NCBI GenBank assembly: GCA_027490265.1 | Contig: JAIXYL010000083.1 | Coordinates: 1 to 47,944, forward strand | Direction of reading: 5' to 3' | From: Sediminibacterium sp. | GTDB taxonomy: Bacteria > Bacteroidota > Bacteroidia > Chitinophagales > Chitinophagaceae | DNA: 47,944 bases | Part shown: positions 31,552 to 40,279 of the stretch, in pieces | How positions within the stretch are numbered: position 1 is the stretch's first letter | Layout: each line of letters opens with the position of its first letter | Notes under the pieces: generated by a model | Told to the model about the DNA's origin: nothing | Database searches by the model: none | Seen by the model: the letters and a program-made list of their open reading frames with translations, nothing else | Position numbers and translations under genes: made by a program

Positions 31552-32964
31552 TTAATTAAGTGTTGTGGCTTCTTTTTCGAAGCTGAATTTGTCTGCCATT
31601 GTTTTGATGGCGTCAAATCCACCTACCACATTTCTAATATTGTGAATGCCTTCTCGCTTAATCATTGATGCAGCAATTACACTTCTATAGCCACCAGCAC
31701 AATGAATGTAAATATTGTGATGATCATCTAAATTGGCCATGCTGCCTGGGTCTGTTAATTGGTCCAAAGGAATATTAATGGCTTCACTGATATGTTCATT
31801 GGCATATTCGGTTTCTCTTCTAACATCTACAATCACTAAGTTCTCATCAAATGGCATATCCATAGCCAACTCATCGGCTTCTACATCAATGATCAAATCG
31901 ATGGGTTCGCCTGCTGCTTGCCAAGCCTCAAATCCACCCGCTAAATAACCTTCAATTTTTTCAAATCCAACTCTACTGAGTCGAACAATGGATTCTTTTT
32001 CGCTGCCAGTTTCTGTAATTAAAATAATTGGTTGGGTAAATGACAATAGAGAGCCAGCCCATTCTGCAAATCTGCCGTTTAATCCAATATTGATTGAACC
32101 TGGCACAAAGCCCTGTACAAATGTAGAAGGGTGTCTGGTATCTAAAATAATAGGATGGTTATTGAGTTGCAGTTTAAATGCATCAATAGAAACAGGAACC
32201 AATGCTTTGTTTAATAGGTCAGTTAAACTAGTATAGCCCGCTTTATTGATGGCCGCATTGATAGGAAAATAAGCTGGAGGATTGGCCAAACCTTCAGTGA
32301 CTTCTTTAATAAAGGCTTCTTTGGTTTCTGCACGCAATGCATAGTTGGTGGCTTTTTGAACGCCAATGGTACTAAAGGTTTCAGCACCTAATTGTTTGCC
32401 ACAACTGCTGCCAGCCCCATGTGCGGGATAGACCACTACGTCATCAGCCAACGGCATAATTTTAGCGTGCAAACTATCATACAACATGCCTGCTAAATCG
32501 GCCATGCTCAACTCTTGGCTTTTTTGTGCAAGATCGGGTCTGCCCACATCTCCTACAAACAAAGTGTCGCCAGTAAATATGGCTTGGTCAATGCCTGCTT
32601 CATCTTTGAGCAAATAACAACTGCTTTCCAATGTATGCCCAGGTGTATGCAATACTTGAATTTGTAATTTGCCTAAGACAAAAATGTCTAAGTCTTTGGC
32701 AACATGTACAGGGTAATTGGTAACTGTGTTAGGTCCATAAACAATGGTAGCACCAGTAGCAGCTGCTAAATCTAAATGACCACTCACGAAGTCTGCATGG
32801 AAATGCGTTTCAAATATATACTGGATGGAAGCGTTTCTTTCTTTTGCTAAATCTACATACGCTTCAATATCTCTGAGTGGATCTATCACAGCCGCTACGC
32901 CATTACTTTCAATATAGTATGCAGCTTCGCTGATACATCCAGTGTATAATTGTTTGATAAACAT
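31552..32964 (-). CDS. CstB-like persulfide dioxygenase/rhodanese fusion
   Basis: The 470-residue protein has an N-terminal metallo-beta-lactamase-fold persulfide dioxygenase with THFHAD (His54, His56), HTPGH (His110) and the metal Asp133 in FTGDTL, then a rhodanese-like domain without catalytic cysteine (about 262-352) and an active rhodanese with HCAGGYR (Cys422). This order, PDO then pseudo-rhodanese then rhodanese, is that of Staphylococcus aureus CstB, which turns persulfide into thiosulfate; Cys188 in GAGSSCGK also matches my memory of it. Its role is therefore sulfide/persulfide detoxification. ATG 32964 is used; a TTG 18 bases upstream lies inside the -7 box. It follows an ArsR gene. 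Confidence 0.88.
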   Translation of the reverse strand: MFIKQLYTGCISEAAYYIESNGVAAVIDPLRDIEAYVDLAKERNASIQYIFETHFHADFVSGHLDLAAATGATIVYGPNTVTNYPVHVAKDLDIFVLGKLQIQVLHTPGHTLESSCYLLKDEAGIDQAIFTGDTLFVGDVGRPDLAQKSQELSMADLAGMLYDSLHAKIMPLADDVVVYPAHGAGSSCGKQLGAETFSTIGVQKATNYALRAETKEAFIKEVTEGLANPPAYFPINAAINKAGYTSLTDLLNKALVPVSIDAFKLQLNNHPIILDTRHPSTFVQGFVPGSINIGLNGRFAEWAGSLLSFTQPIILITETGSEKESIVRLSRVGFEKIEGYLAGGFEAWQAAGEPIDLIIDVEADELAMDMPFDENLVIVDVRRETEYANEHISEAINIPLDQLTDPGSMANLDDHHNIYIHCAGGYRSVIAASMIKREGIHNIRNVVGGFDAIKTMADKFSFEKEATTLN

Positions 32965-32979
32965 GCATTGATTTTTCCG

Positions 32980-32987
32980 CAAAGGTA
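32980..32987 (-). promoter_or_regulatory. -7 box TACCTTTG for the CstB-like gene
   Basis: On the minus strand 32987-32980 reads TACCTTTG, ending 15 bases before ATG 32964 and placed right after the arsR stop. It suggests the CstB-like gene has its own promoter in addition to any arsR read-through. Confidence 0.5.
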
Positions 32988-32988
32988 A

Positions 32989-33324
32989 TTAATCTACCAA
33001 TGCTTTCACAAAACCGACCACATCGTTCAAGCGTGTGTAATTCACGGAATAATAAATAAACTTCCCTTCGCGGGTAGTACTAACGATCCCTGCCCTTCTT
33101 AAAATGGCTAAGTGTTGCGAGGCTACTGATTGTTCTAAACGAAGTTTTACATAAAGCTCAGTCACCGTCATCTTTTCTTGGTCGTCCAATAATTTGATGA
33201 TTTGCTGTCGAAGCTTGTGATTGATTGAGCGAAGAATTAAAGCAGCCTTCTTGGTCTGAAGGAAATCTACCTTTACAGGCTCTTCGCCCTTTGTTAACGT
33301 AATGGATTGAATAGTTGCGTTCAT
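32989..33324 (-). CDS. ArsR/SmtB-family winged-helix regulator without cysteines
   Basis: The 111-residue product has the ArsR fold: VTELYVKLRLEQSVASQHLAILRRAGIVSTT contains the helix-turn-helix (split here at about 54-83) followed by the wing REGKFIYYSVN. It contains no cysteine at all, so it cannot use the dithiol switch of the persulfide sensors SqrR/BigR nor the cysteine metal sites of ArsR/CadC. It lies 24 bases upstream of the CstB-like gene and is its natural candidate regulator (inference), with a ligand that must be read some other way. Confidence 0.9.
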   Translation of the reverse strand: MNATIQSITLTKGEEPVKVDFLQTKKAALILRSINHKLRQQIIKLLDDQEKMTVTELYVKLRLEQSVASQHLAILRRAGIVSTTREGKFIYYSVNYTRLNDVVGFVKALVD

Positions 33325-33355
33325 GTCTTGTAATATTGGGGTATTATGACTTCTA

Positions 33356-33363
33356 CAAAGTTA
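33356..33363 (-). promoter_or_regulatory. -7 box TAACTTTG for arsR, with a possible operator upstream
   Basis: On the minus strand 33363-33356 reads TAACTTTG, 31 bases before ATG 33324. Further upstream GTATA (33377-33381) and TATAC (33398-33402) form short inverted arms over the expected -33 area, a possible ArsR-type operator, but five-base arms are weak evidence. Confidence 0.45.
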
Positions 33364-33419
33364 GCTTTTTTGTTATGTATACAGTACAGTTATTCACTAT
33401 ACTTTTTCGTCAAGCCCCA

Positions 33420-34106
33420 TTATTTGGCTAATGCTTGATAAAATTCCTTAATATAAAAAGGTTCAGCGTATGCCAAATCTGCAAAATTTTTGGCTTCAAA
33501 AGCCCGATTTGCAAGCATAACCATGTGATTAACAGTATGTTCGGTGTTATCAATACTACAGTTTTCTGGTAGAGTAAGGCTGAGGAGTTTTTTGGCACCA
33601 TCCCCGCAAAAAATGACTTTATTTTGACCAATTTGCTTATCCAATAGGGCCTGATTTAAGATTATGGCTTCAGATGGCCCAATTTCTAATAGCCCTTGGT
33701 TATATTTCCCTCCAAAAACTTCCATTCTTCTGGCATCAATCATTGGAAAAAAAACCACTGTTTCCTCAATTGTATCTGTATTAATATGTTCTGCAACTGC
33801 ATTGGCTATCACCGCTAAAGTATTCACCAATATCAATGGCTTATTCAACGCATAACAAATGCCTTTGGCAGAAGCGAGCCCTACACGAATGCCGGTATAA
33901 CTGCCCGGTCCGGCAGTGACTGCTACCGCATCTATCTCATGTAAGTGGTGGCCTATTTCTGCAACTATTGTTTCAATGGCAGGCTGTAGAAAAGCCGCAT
34001 GATCTTTTTGTAAGTGATGTGATTGACTGGCCAAAACTTGATGACCTTTACTAAGGCAAACGCCTGCATATTGCGTAGCCGTATCGATGTTTAAAATTAA
34101 AGCCAT
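33420..34106 (-). CDS. tsaB: tRNA threonylcarbamoyladenosine complex dimerisation subunit TsaB
   Basis: TsaB binds TsaD and TsaE to make the t6A modification of ANN-decoding tRNAs. The 228-residue product starts LILNIDTATQYAGV and has the TsaB signature TAGPGSYTGIRVGLASAKGI (about 64-83). It lacks the metal-binding histidines of TsaD, as expected. Length is normal. It starts 7 bases after the dehydrogenase-like gene and is probably co-transcribed with it. Confidence 0.93.
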   Translation of the reverse strand: MALILNIDTATQYAGVCLSKGHQVLASQSHHLQKDHAAFLQPAIETIVAEIGHHLHEIDAVAVTAGPGSYTGIRVGLASAKGICYALNKPLILVNTLAVIANAVAEHINTDTIEETVVFFPMIDARRMEVFGGKYNQGLLEIGPSEAIILNQALLDKQIGQNKVIFCGDGAKKLLSLTLPENCSIDNTEHTVNHMVMLANRAFEAKNFADLAYAEPFYIKEFYQALAK

Positions 34107-34113
34107 TCAGTTG

Positions 34114-34734
34114 TCAGTTTTTATGCAGGGTAATCAGTTTTAAGGCAGGTGCAATATCATACCGACTATTGGTACCAGACAATGCATCTAAAAGTGTTGC
34201 AATCTTCTGAACACCAATTAAATCGGCCCATTCAAAAGGTCCATAGGGATAGTTGGTGCCTAATTTCATGGCAGTATTGATGTCTTCCTTTGAACTAACG
34301 CCTTCGCCCAATGCAAAATAGGCTTCGTTAATTATCATCGCCACCACTCGAGCGCCAATCATCCCAATTTCATCAACAGATACCATGCAATCAACCCCTG
34401 CAGTTTGTAATAATTGCTTACATGTTTCAACACTGTTGGCAGGACCAGCAATTTCTAATTTGGCTTGCCCAAGGAATCCATTCCAACCATTGAACCGTAC
34501 AAAATTGTTGGGCAGTTGGTTAGATGTTGTCAAAACAGCGTTTACCAAAACCGGAATATGGCTAACCGATAAAAATGCAGGCCCTTCTTCTTCGTAACAA
34601 ACATCAATCAATAGGTCAGCTTGTAAAATATCGTTGTGTTCTTTGTTGTATTGACTGATATTGTGTGACCCCTTGGTGAATTTTTCAGCAAGTAAAAGAT
34701 ATTGGGGGTCCTTGGCGTTGATAATTATTTGCAT
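34114..34734 (-). CDS. 3-hydroxyacyl-CoA dehydrogenase C-terminal-domain protein, NAD site degenerate
   Basis: The 206-residue product ends with a clear 3HCDH C-terminal domain: IGARVVAMIINEAYFALGE and EDINTAMKLGTNYPYGPFEW. The N-terminal 100 residues are too short and lack the GxGxxG loop of the NAD-binding Rossmann fold; only the late strands (QADLLIDVC...) remain. Catalysis as a normal dehydrogenase is therefore doubtful, and it may bind acyl-CoA or act with a partner. ATG 34734 follows a -7 box. It is upstream of tsaB. Confidence 0.75.
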   Translation of the reverse strand: MQIIINAKDPQYLLLAEKFTKGSHNISQYNKEHNDILQADLLIDVCYEEEGPAFLSVSHIPVLVNAVLTTSNQLPNNFVRFNGWNGFLGQAKLEIAGPANSVETCKQLLQTAGVDCMVSVDEIGMIGARVVAMIINEAYFALGEGVSSKEDINTAMKLGTNYPYGPFEWADLIGVQKIATLLDALSGTNSRYDIAPALKLITLHKN

Positions 34735-34750
34735 AATCGTGCTTCAAGTG

Positions 34751-34758
34751 CAAATTTA
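34751..34758 (-). promoter_or_regulatory. -7 box TAAATTTG for the dehydrogenase-like gene and tsaB
   Basis: On the minus strand 34758-34751 reads TAAATTTG, 16 bases before ATG 34734. The divergent ridA gene begins at 34809. Confidence 0.5.
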
Positions 34759-34808
34759 GGTTGGCTGGTTGATTAAAATGCAGCAATTTGCTGACACAAT
34801 TAAATCGT

Positions 34809-35195
34809 ATGTCTAAACAAGTCATTAAAACAGCCAATGCACCTGCACCAATTGGTCCGTATAATCAAGCCATTAAAGCCAATGGTTTTGTGTTTTTAAG
34901 CGGCCAAGTAGCATTTGATCCTGCAACTGGGGCATTAGTACAAGACAGTATTGCAGCAGAAACACATCAAGTGATGAAAAATATTGAAGCAGTATTAAAG
35001 GAAGCCAAATTATCATTTGATCATATTGTTAAAACAACCATTTTTTTAAGTGATATGCAATTGTTTGCTGAAGTGAATGAAGTGTATGGCACATATTTCA
35101 ATGGCGACTTCCCAGCACGTGAAACCGTTGCTGTAAAAGGATTACCAAGAGGCGTGAATGTTGAAATTTCAATGACCGCTGTAGTAGAATTATAA
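34809..35195 (+). CDS. ridA: RidA family enamine/imine deaminase
   Basis: RidA hydrolyses reactive 2-aminoacrylate and related imines released by PLP enzymes. The 128-residue product has APAPIGPYNQAIKANGFVFLSGQ at its start (shown here only as the GPYNQA and FLSGQ motifs that matter), the catalytic-region arginine in FPARETVAVKGLPRG, and ends VEISMTAVVEL. I chose ATG 34809 (MSKQVIKT); TTG 34788 would add seven residues. It overlaps the convergent epimerase gene by 6 bases. Confidence 0.93.
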   Translation: MSKQVIKTANAPAPIGPYNQAIKANGFVFLSGQVAFDPATGALVQDSIAAETHQVMKNIEAVLKEAKLSFDHIVKTTIFLSDMQLFAEVNEVYGTYFNGDFPARETVAVKGLPRGVNVEISMTAVVEL

Positions 35196-36125
35196 GACTT
35201 GCACTTGATAGCTGGTTGAAAAATCATATGCACGATTGGGCATTAGCATGAGCAATCCAATGCCATTGTTAAAATTGTCTGGGGCGCCACTCAGATTTTC
35301 TATGGCAATACTTTGTCGATGATCGGGTGTGTACACTTGCAAAATTGGATAAGTTTCATCTGGTTGAATGGTTAATTGTAAACGCTCATTGCTTAACACA
35401 CACAAACCATTGGGCAATAATTCAAATGCATTATCTAAATGCGTTGTATCTAATTGGGAAGCTGTGCTAAATCTGGTATCTGTTATTTTTTTTCCAGTGG
35501 GGATTAAGGTTGCATCAAATTCAAGCTGGCTGTTCGAATCAAATTGTAGCGTGTAAGCGTTGATGGGACCTCCGAGCGTGAAATAGGGATGCCAACCATC
35601 GGCGTAAGGAATCGGCTGGTCATTGTTGTGGGTAACCGTTGTAGTAACGGTTAAATGATTGCAACAGCGCAGCTCCCACCGTATCTTCATTGAAAAATCA
35701 AATGGATAACCAGGATCTGTTTGTTGATATTGATAGTGCAAATGCACTGCAGCCATTTCTGTAGTAGCAATCGTGTCTTCAACCGTAAACACGGCATCAT
35801 AAAGCAAACCATGTAAAGCATGTGGCCCTAAATAATTTTTTTGAATGGTGTAGACTTGATCATTATAACGATACTGACCATGATGAAGTCTGCAAACAAA
35901 TGGGCTGATTTTGGCACTTTTAAATCCATTGGTAATTAAATGGCTTGCATCAGCAACCGATTCAAATCCGTCAATGCAATTAAAGGCTTCTTGCCCAACC
36001 TGAATTTGAAATGCATTGAGTAATCCCCCAAATGCATAAATCTCAGCTTTTGTTCCAGCGGCCAGGTCTTCTAAAATCACAACGGGATGTAGGCCCTGAC
36101 GGTTTACCGATACCTTAAATGACAT
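35190..36125 (-). CDS. Aldose 1-epimerase-like protein
   Basis: A 311-residue galactose-mutarotase-fold protein with GPHALHGLLYD (first catalytic-type His) and PYADGWHPYFTLGG (second His), a Asp-containing QLEFDATLIPTGK segment and an acidic IAIENLSG near the C-terminus. Members interconvert alpha and beta anomers of hexoses, though many remain uncharacterised. No signal peptide is seen, so it is cytoplasmic. It is divergent from icmF and convergent with ridA. Confidence 0.82.
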   Translation of the reverse strand: MSFKVSVNRQGLHPVVILEDLAAGTKAEIYAFGGLLNAFQIQVGQEAFNCIDGFESVADASHLITNGFKSAKISPFVCRLHHGQYRYNDQVYTIQKNYLGPHALHGLLYDAVFTVEDTIATTEMAAVHLHYQYQQTDPGYPFDFSMKIRWELRCCNHLTVTTTVTHNNDQPIPYADGWHPYFTLGGPINAYTLQFDSNSQLEFDATLIPTGKKITDTRFSTASQLDTTHLDNAFELLPNGLCVLSNERLQLTIQPDETYPILQVYTPDHRQSIAIENLSGAPDNFNNGIGLLMLMPNRAYDFSTSYQVQVL

Positions 36126-36215
36126 ACAACAGCTTTAGCAGTCAAGATACTGTAAATGCCCCTTTTTTTAACCAAATAAAAAACTAACAGTTGTTCACCC
36201 CTTGCATTTAAACAG

Positions 36216-36223
36216 TATTTTTG
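36216..36223 (+). promoter_or_regulatory. Promoter of icmF (-7 box TATTTTTG)
   Basis: TATTTTTG matches TAnnTTTG, and a TTG at 36191-36193 lies 22 bases upstream, near the expected -33 position. The ATG at 36245 is 21 bases downstream. Confidence 0.55.
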
Positions 36224-36244
36224 CCCAACTTTAAATAATTGGAT

Positions 36245-39200
36245 ATGCCATTTTCATTAAAGAATAAGGTTAGAATTGTTACTGCTGCAAGTTTGTTTGA
36301 TGGGCATGATGCTGCCATTAATATCATGCGTAGAATTTTACAAAGCAAGGGTGCCGAAATTATTCATTTAGGGCATAATAGAAGTGTTGCTGAAATTGTT
36401 GAGTGTGCCATTGAAGAAGATGTGCAAGGTATTGCCATTACTAGTTACCAAGGTGGTCATGTTGAGTTTTTCAAATACATGAAAGACTTATTAGATCAAA
36501 ATGGTTGTGGGCATATTAAAATTTTTGGCGGTGGTGGTGGAACCATTTTGCCAGAAGAAATTAGAGAATTGCATCAATATGGCATCACCAGAATTTACAG
36601 CCCTGACGATGGACGAACCATGGGATTGGAAGGCATGATTGAAGATGTGTTGTTGCAATGTGATGTTGAATTGAATACCGAAGCCAATACTGCAACCCCT
36701 TTAAAGTTGGGAGAAGTAAAAGACATTCGTGATATAGCGCGCAAAATAACATTGGCTGAAAATGGTCTTACTCAACAAGCTATTACTGTTACAGACAATA
36801 TCACGGTGCCTGTTTTAGGTATTACAGGAACTGGCGGTGCCGGTAAAAGCTCAGTGACCGATGAAATCGTTAGACGATATTTAAATAACTATACCGATAA
36901 AACCATTGCTGTTATTTCTGTTGATCCTTCAAAGAAAAAAACAGGTGGTGCATTGTTAGGCGATCGTATTCGCATGAATGCCATTGCCCATCACAGAGCT
37001 TATATGCGTAGTTTGGCAACGCGTGACGACAATACTGCATTGAGCGCACATGTTCAAGAAGCCATCAATATTTGTAAAATGGCTGGCTTTGACTTAATCA
37101 TTTTAGAGTCGGCTGGTGTAGGCCAAAGCGATGCATCCATTTTAGATTTTTGCGATGTCAGTTTATACATTATGACACCAGAATATGGTGCAGCGTCTCA
37201 ACTGGAAAAAATCAATATGCTTGATTTTGCTGATTTAATTTGTATCAACAAATTTGATAAAGCTGGCGCTTTAGATGCGTTACACGATGTGCGCAAACAA
37301 TACAAACGCAATCACGAATTATGGGAGGCCACCGATGATCAATTACCAGTGGTTGGTACAATTGCTGCTCAGTTTAACGACGTAGGCATCAATCAACTTT
37401 TTGGAAAAATCATGCAAACCATACAGGCAAAAACGGGGGTGCATTTTTCTGATGATTTGACCAATCATGCTGCTACAAGTGAAACAACCACGCGTGCGCA
37501 AATTATTCCACCTAAACGGGTTCGTTATTTAGCAGAAATTGCCGACGCCAATCGTGCATATAATGATTGGACCAATGAACAATGTACACTGGCGTCTAAA
37601 TGGTACCAAGTGCAAGGTGCCATTGCTGCTTTGCCAGCAACCAGTTCTGCAAAATCCGAATTAGAGACCATTGCTGCTAATTTTGAATCCGCCCTTCATC
37701 CTGATTGTAAGCGCATGATTCAACAGTGGCCTGCCTTGGTAAAGAAATACCAAGCTGACTATTTTGAATATACAGTTAGAGATAAAACCATTCGTCAGTC
37801 TCTCACCACACAATCTTTAAGTGGCACTAGAATCCCTAAAGTGATTTTACCTGCCTACAAAGATTGGGGTGATATTTTAAGATGGCAATTACAAGAAAAT
37901 ATTCCTGGTGAATTTCCTTATACTGCCGGTGTTTTTGAATTGAAAAGACAGGGCGAAGATCCCACTAGAATGTTTGCTGGTGAGGGCGGTCCTGAAAGAA
38001 CCAACAAGCGTTTTCACTATGTGTCATTAGGGCAACCCGCTATTCGTTTGTCTACGGCATTTGATAGTGTCACCCTTTATGGAGAGGATCCTGATCCTCG
38101 TCCGGATATTTATGGAAAAGTAGGGAACAGTGGGGTAAGCATTGCTACTGTAGATGACGCCAAAAAATTATACAGTGGTTTTGATTTATGTGATCCCAAA
38201 ACCTCAGTGAGTATGACCATTAATGGGCCAGCGCCCATTATCTTGGCTTTCTTCATGAATGCTGCGATTGATCAATTGTGTGAAAAGTGGATTACTGCCA
38301 ATGATAAATGGCCTGAAGTCAATGCATTAATTGCCAAAAAATTTGAAAAAATTCCCCGCCCTGTTTATTATAATCCTGCTTCTCCAGAACGGTTGCCTGA
38401 AGGCAATAATGGATTAGGCATTGGTTTATTAGGTGTCAGCGGTGATGAAGTGTTGCCCGCAGATATTTATGCCCAATTAAAAGCAGAAGCCTTATCACAG
38501 GTACGCGGTACTGTTCAAGCAGATATTTTAAAAGAAGACCAAGCACAAAACACGTGTATTTTTTCTACTGAATTTGCGTTGAAACTGATGGGCGATGTGC
38601 AGGCTTATTTTATTGATCAGAAAGTGCGCAACTTTTACAGTGTCAGTATTAGTGGCTATCATATTGCTGAAGCAGGGGCCAATCCAATTACCCAATTGGC
38701 ATTTACTTTAGCCAATGGATTCACTTTTGTAGAATATTATTTAAGTAGGGGCATGCATATTGATGATTTTGCACCTAATCTGTCTTTCTTTTTCAGCAAC
38801 GGTATGGACCCTGAATACAGCGTGATCGGCCGTGTTGCTAGAAAAATTTGGGCTAAAGCCATGAAGCAAAAATACAAGGGGAATGAGCGGTCTCAGAAAT
38901 TAAAATACCATATACAAACCAGTGGTAGAAGCTTACATGCACAAGAGATTGATTTTAATGATATCAGAACGACTCTGCAGGCTTTGTATGCGATTTATGA
39001 CAACTGTAATAGTTTGCATACCAATGCTTACGATGAAGCCATCACCACTCCAACAGAGGAAAGTGTTAGACGTGCAATGGCCATTCAGTTAATTATTAAC
39101 AGAGAATTGGGTACGGCCAATACTGAAAACTTTATTCAAGGCAGTTTTGCCATTGAAGCATTAACTGATTTAGTTGAGGAAGCTGTGCTTACTGAATTTG

Positions 39201-39604
39201 AACGTATCTCTGAAAGAGGTGGTGTATTGGGTGCCATGGAAAGAATGTACCAACGGAATAAAATTCAAGAGGAAAGTTTGTACTATGAAACCAAAAAACA
39301 TACTGGTGAATTGCCCTTGATTGGTGTCAATACTTTCTTGAATAAAAAGGGCAGTCCTACCGTGTTGCCTGGGGAAGTGATCAGAAGTACAACAGAAGAA
39401 AAAGAGCAGCAAATTCAAAATCTACAAGCGTTTCAATTAAGGAATCAAACGAAAAGACAAGCAGCACTTGAAAAATTACAAGTGGCTGCTGTTAATAACG
39501 AGAATTTATTTGCTGAATTAATGGAGACCGTAAAATATTGTTCTCTAGGCGAGATTACCAATGCGCTCTATGCGGTAGGTGGTCAGTATAGAAGAAATAT
39601 GTAA
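36245..39604 (+). CDS. icmF: Fused isobutyryl-CoA mutase
   Basis: IcmF uses adenosylcobalamin to interconvert isobutyryl-CoA and butyryl-CoA. The 1119-residue product has a cobalamin-binding domain (1-140) with DGH (His21 as lower axial ligand), a MeaB-type G-protein chaperone with P-loop GTGGAGKS (195-202) and INKFDKAGA, and a mutase barrel with [37 protein letters not shown] and [11 protein letters not shown]. The Phe/Gln-type substrate region resembles IcmF rather than methylmalonyl-CoA mutase. ATG 36245 is used; TTG 36239 adds two residues. It has its own promoter and is followed after 8 bases by a secreted protein gene. Confidence 0.93.
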   Translation: MPFSLKNKVRIVTAASLFDGHDAAINIMRRILQSKGAEIIHLGHNRSVAEIVECAIEEDVQGIAITSYQGGHVEFFKYMKDLLDQNGCGHIKIFGGGGGTILPEEIRELHQYGITRIYSPDDGRTMGLEGMIEDVLLQCDVELNTEANTATPLKLGEVKDIRDIARKITLAENGLTQQAITVTDNITVPVLGITGTGGAGKSSVTDEIVRRYLNNYTDKTIAVISVDPSKKKTGGALLGDRIRMNAIAHHRAYMRSLATRDDNTALSAHVQEAINICKMAGFDLIILESAGVGQSDASILDFCDVSLYIMTPEYGAASQLEKINMLDFADLICINKFDKAGALDALHDVRKQYKRNHELWEATDDQLPVVGTIAAQFNDVGINQLFGKIMQTIQAKTGVHFSDDLTNHAATSETTTRAQIIPPKRVRYLAEIADANRAYNDWTNEQCTLASKWYQVQGAIAALPATSSAKSELETIAANFESALHPDCKRMIQQWPALVKKYQADYFEYTVRDKTIRQSLTTQSLSGTRIPKVILPAYKDWGDILRWQLQENIPGEFPYTAGVFELKRQGEDPTRMFAGEGGPERTNKRFHYVSLGQPAIRLSTAFDSVTLYGEDPDPRPDIYGKVGNSGVSIATVDDAKKLYSGFDLCDPKTSVSMTINGPAPIILAFFMNAAIDQLCEKWITANDKWPEVNALIAKKFEKIPRPVYYNPASPERLPEGNNGLGIGLLGVSGDEVLPADIYAQLKAEALSQVRGTVQADILKEDQAQNTCIFSTEFALKLMGDVQAYFIDQKVRNFYSVSISGYHIAEAGANPITQLAFTLANGFTFVEYYLSRGMHIDDFAPNLSFFFSNGMDPEYSVIGRVARKIWAKAMKQKYKGNERSQKLKYHIQTSGRSLHAQEIDFNDIRTTLQALYAIYDNCNSLHTNAYDEAITTPTEESVRRAMAIQLIINRELGTANTENFIQGSFAIEALTDLVEEAVLTEFERISERGGVLGAMERMYQRNKIQEESLYYETKKHTGELPLIGVNTFLNKKGSPTVLPGEVIRSTTEEKEQQIQNLQAFQLRNQTKRQAALEKLQVAAVNNENLFAELMETVKYCSLGEITNALYAVGGQYRRNM

Positions 39605-39612
39605 ATTCAATT

Positions 39613-40197
39613 ATGAAAAAGCATTTAATACTATTTGCATTATTCCTGTTGTTTGCTCAATTTGGTTTGCAAGCTCAAGCCAGAAAGATTGACACGATTA
39701 TGAAATTGGGGAGTGTTGGATTTAAATTAATCTGCAACAACAAAAACGATGATAAAAACTATGTGACCATAAGTCCTATTGGATTTAGCAGTGGCGCAAG
39801 AGATGTAAGCTTTGAAATTAAAGGGCGTGTGCGTAAAGCAGAGTTAGACGATTTGAACAATGATATGTATCCTGATATGGTCATTTACGTATACCTAAAT
39901 GGCACGGATGAAAAAGGCACTGTGGTTGGGGTGTCTTCAGTAAAAAATGAAAGCTTTGCTGGGATTGCTTTTCCAGATATAGTAGATGATCCAAAATTAA
40001 GAACAGGGTATAAAGGTTTTGATACGTTTATGCTCATGGAGGGCACGTTAATGCGTCGATTCCCTGTATTCACTGCAGATTCTGTTGGTGCCCAGAGAAC
40101 TGGGATGTTCAGACAAGTACAATACAGAGTGGTTCCCGGTGAACGTGGTATGCTGACGTTTAAAGCCGTCAGAAGTTATGAGTTTGCCAAACAATAA
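39613..40197 (+). CDS. PliI-like secreted protein
   Basis: The 194-residue product has a signal peptide (MKKHLILFALFLLFAQFGLQAQA), an acidic calcium-loop-like DDLNNDMYPD (79-88), then GYKGFDTFMLMEGTLMRRFP and RQVQYRVVPGERG. This order resembles the PliI family, whose best-known members inhibit I-type lysozyme in the periplasm; I recall the pattern rather than having a search result. A role in blocking invertebrate-type lysozyme is possible but unproven. It lies 8 bases after icmF, which tells nothing about function. It could also be a plain structural relative. Confidence 0.55.
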   Translation: MKKHLILFALFLLFAQFGLQAQARKIDTIMKLGSVGFKLICNNKNDDKNYVTISPIGFSSGARDVSFEIKGRVRKAELDDLNNDMYPDMVIYVYLNGTDEKGTVVGVSSVKNESFAGIAFPDIVDDPKLRTGYKGFDTFMLMEGTLMRRFPVFTADSVGAQRTGMFRQVQYRVVPGERGMLTFKAVRSYEFAKQ

Positions 40198-40222
40198 GTA
40201 TTGCGCTTAGATTATTTTAAAG

Positions 40223-40243
40223 TGAACAGCATCAACCTGTTCA
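40223..40243. repeat. Inverted repeat TGAACAG-N7-CTGTTCA before the YncE/phosphoesterase gene
   Basis: Seven-base perfect arms (40223-40229 and 40237-40243) flank CATCAAC. The element lies 9 bases upstream of a -7-like TACCTTTA (40253-40260) and 36 bases before the ATG at 40280. That is operator territory; no T-run follows, so it is not a good terminator for the upstream gene. Confidence 0.45.
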
Positions 40244-40252
40244 ACCAAGTGC

Positions 40253-40260
40253 TACCTTTA
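40253..40260 (+). promoter_or_regulatory. -7-like box TACCTTTA
   Basis: One mismatch to TAnnTTTG at the last position, 19 bases before ATG 40280. Confidence 0.35.
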
Positions 40261-40279
40261 GTTTCCTTAAACCCCAAGT

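Noticed and set aside
31545-31560. CTTAATTAAG palindrome between the acyltransferase and CstB-like stops
   Set aside because: Short and AT-only at its centre; a chance palindrome between convergent genes, with no T-run.
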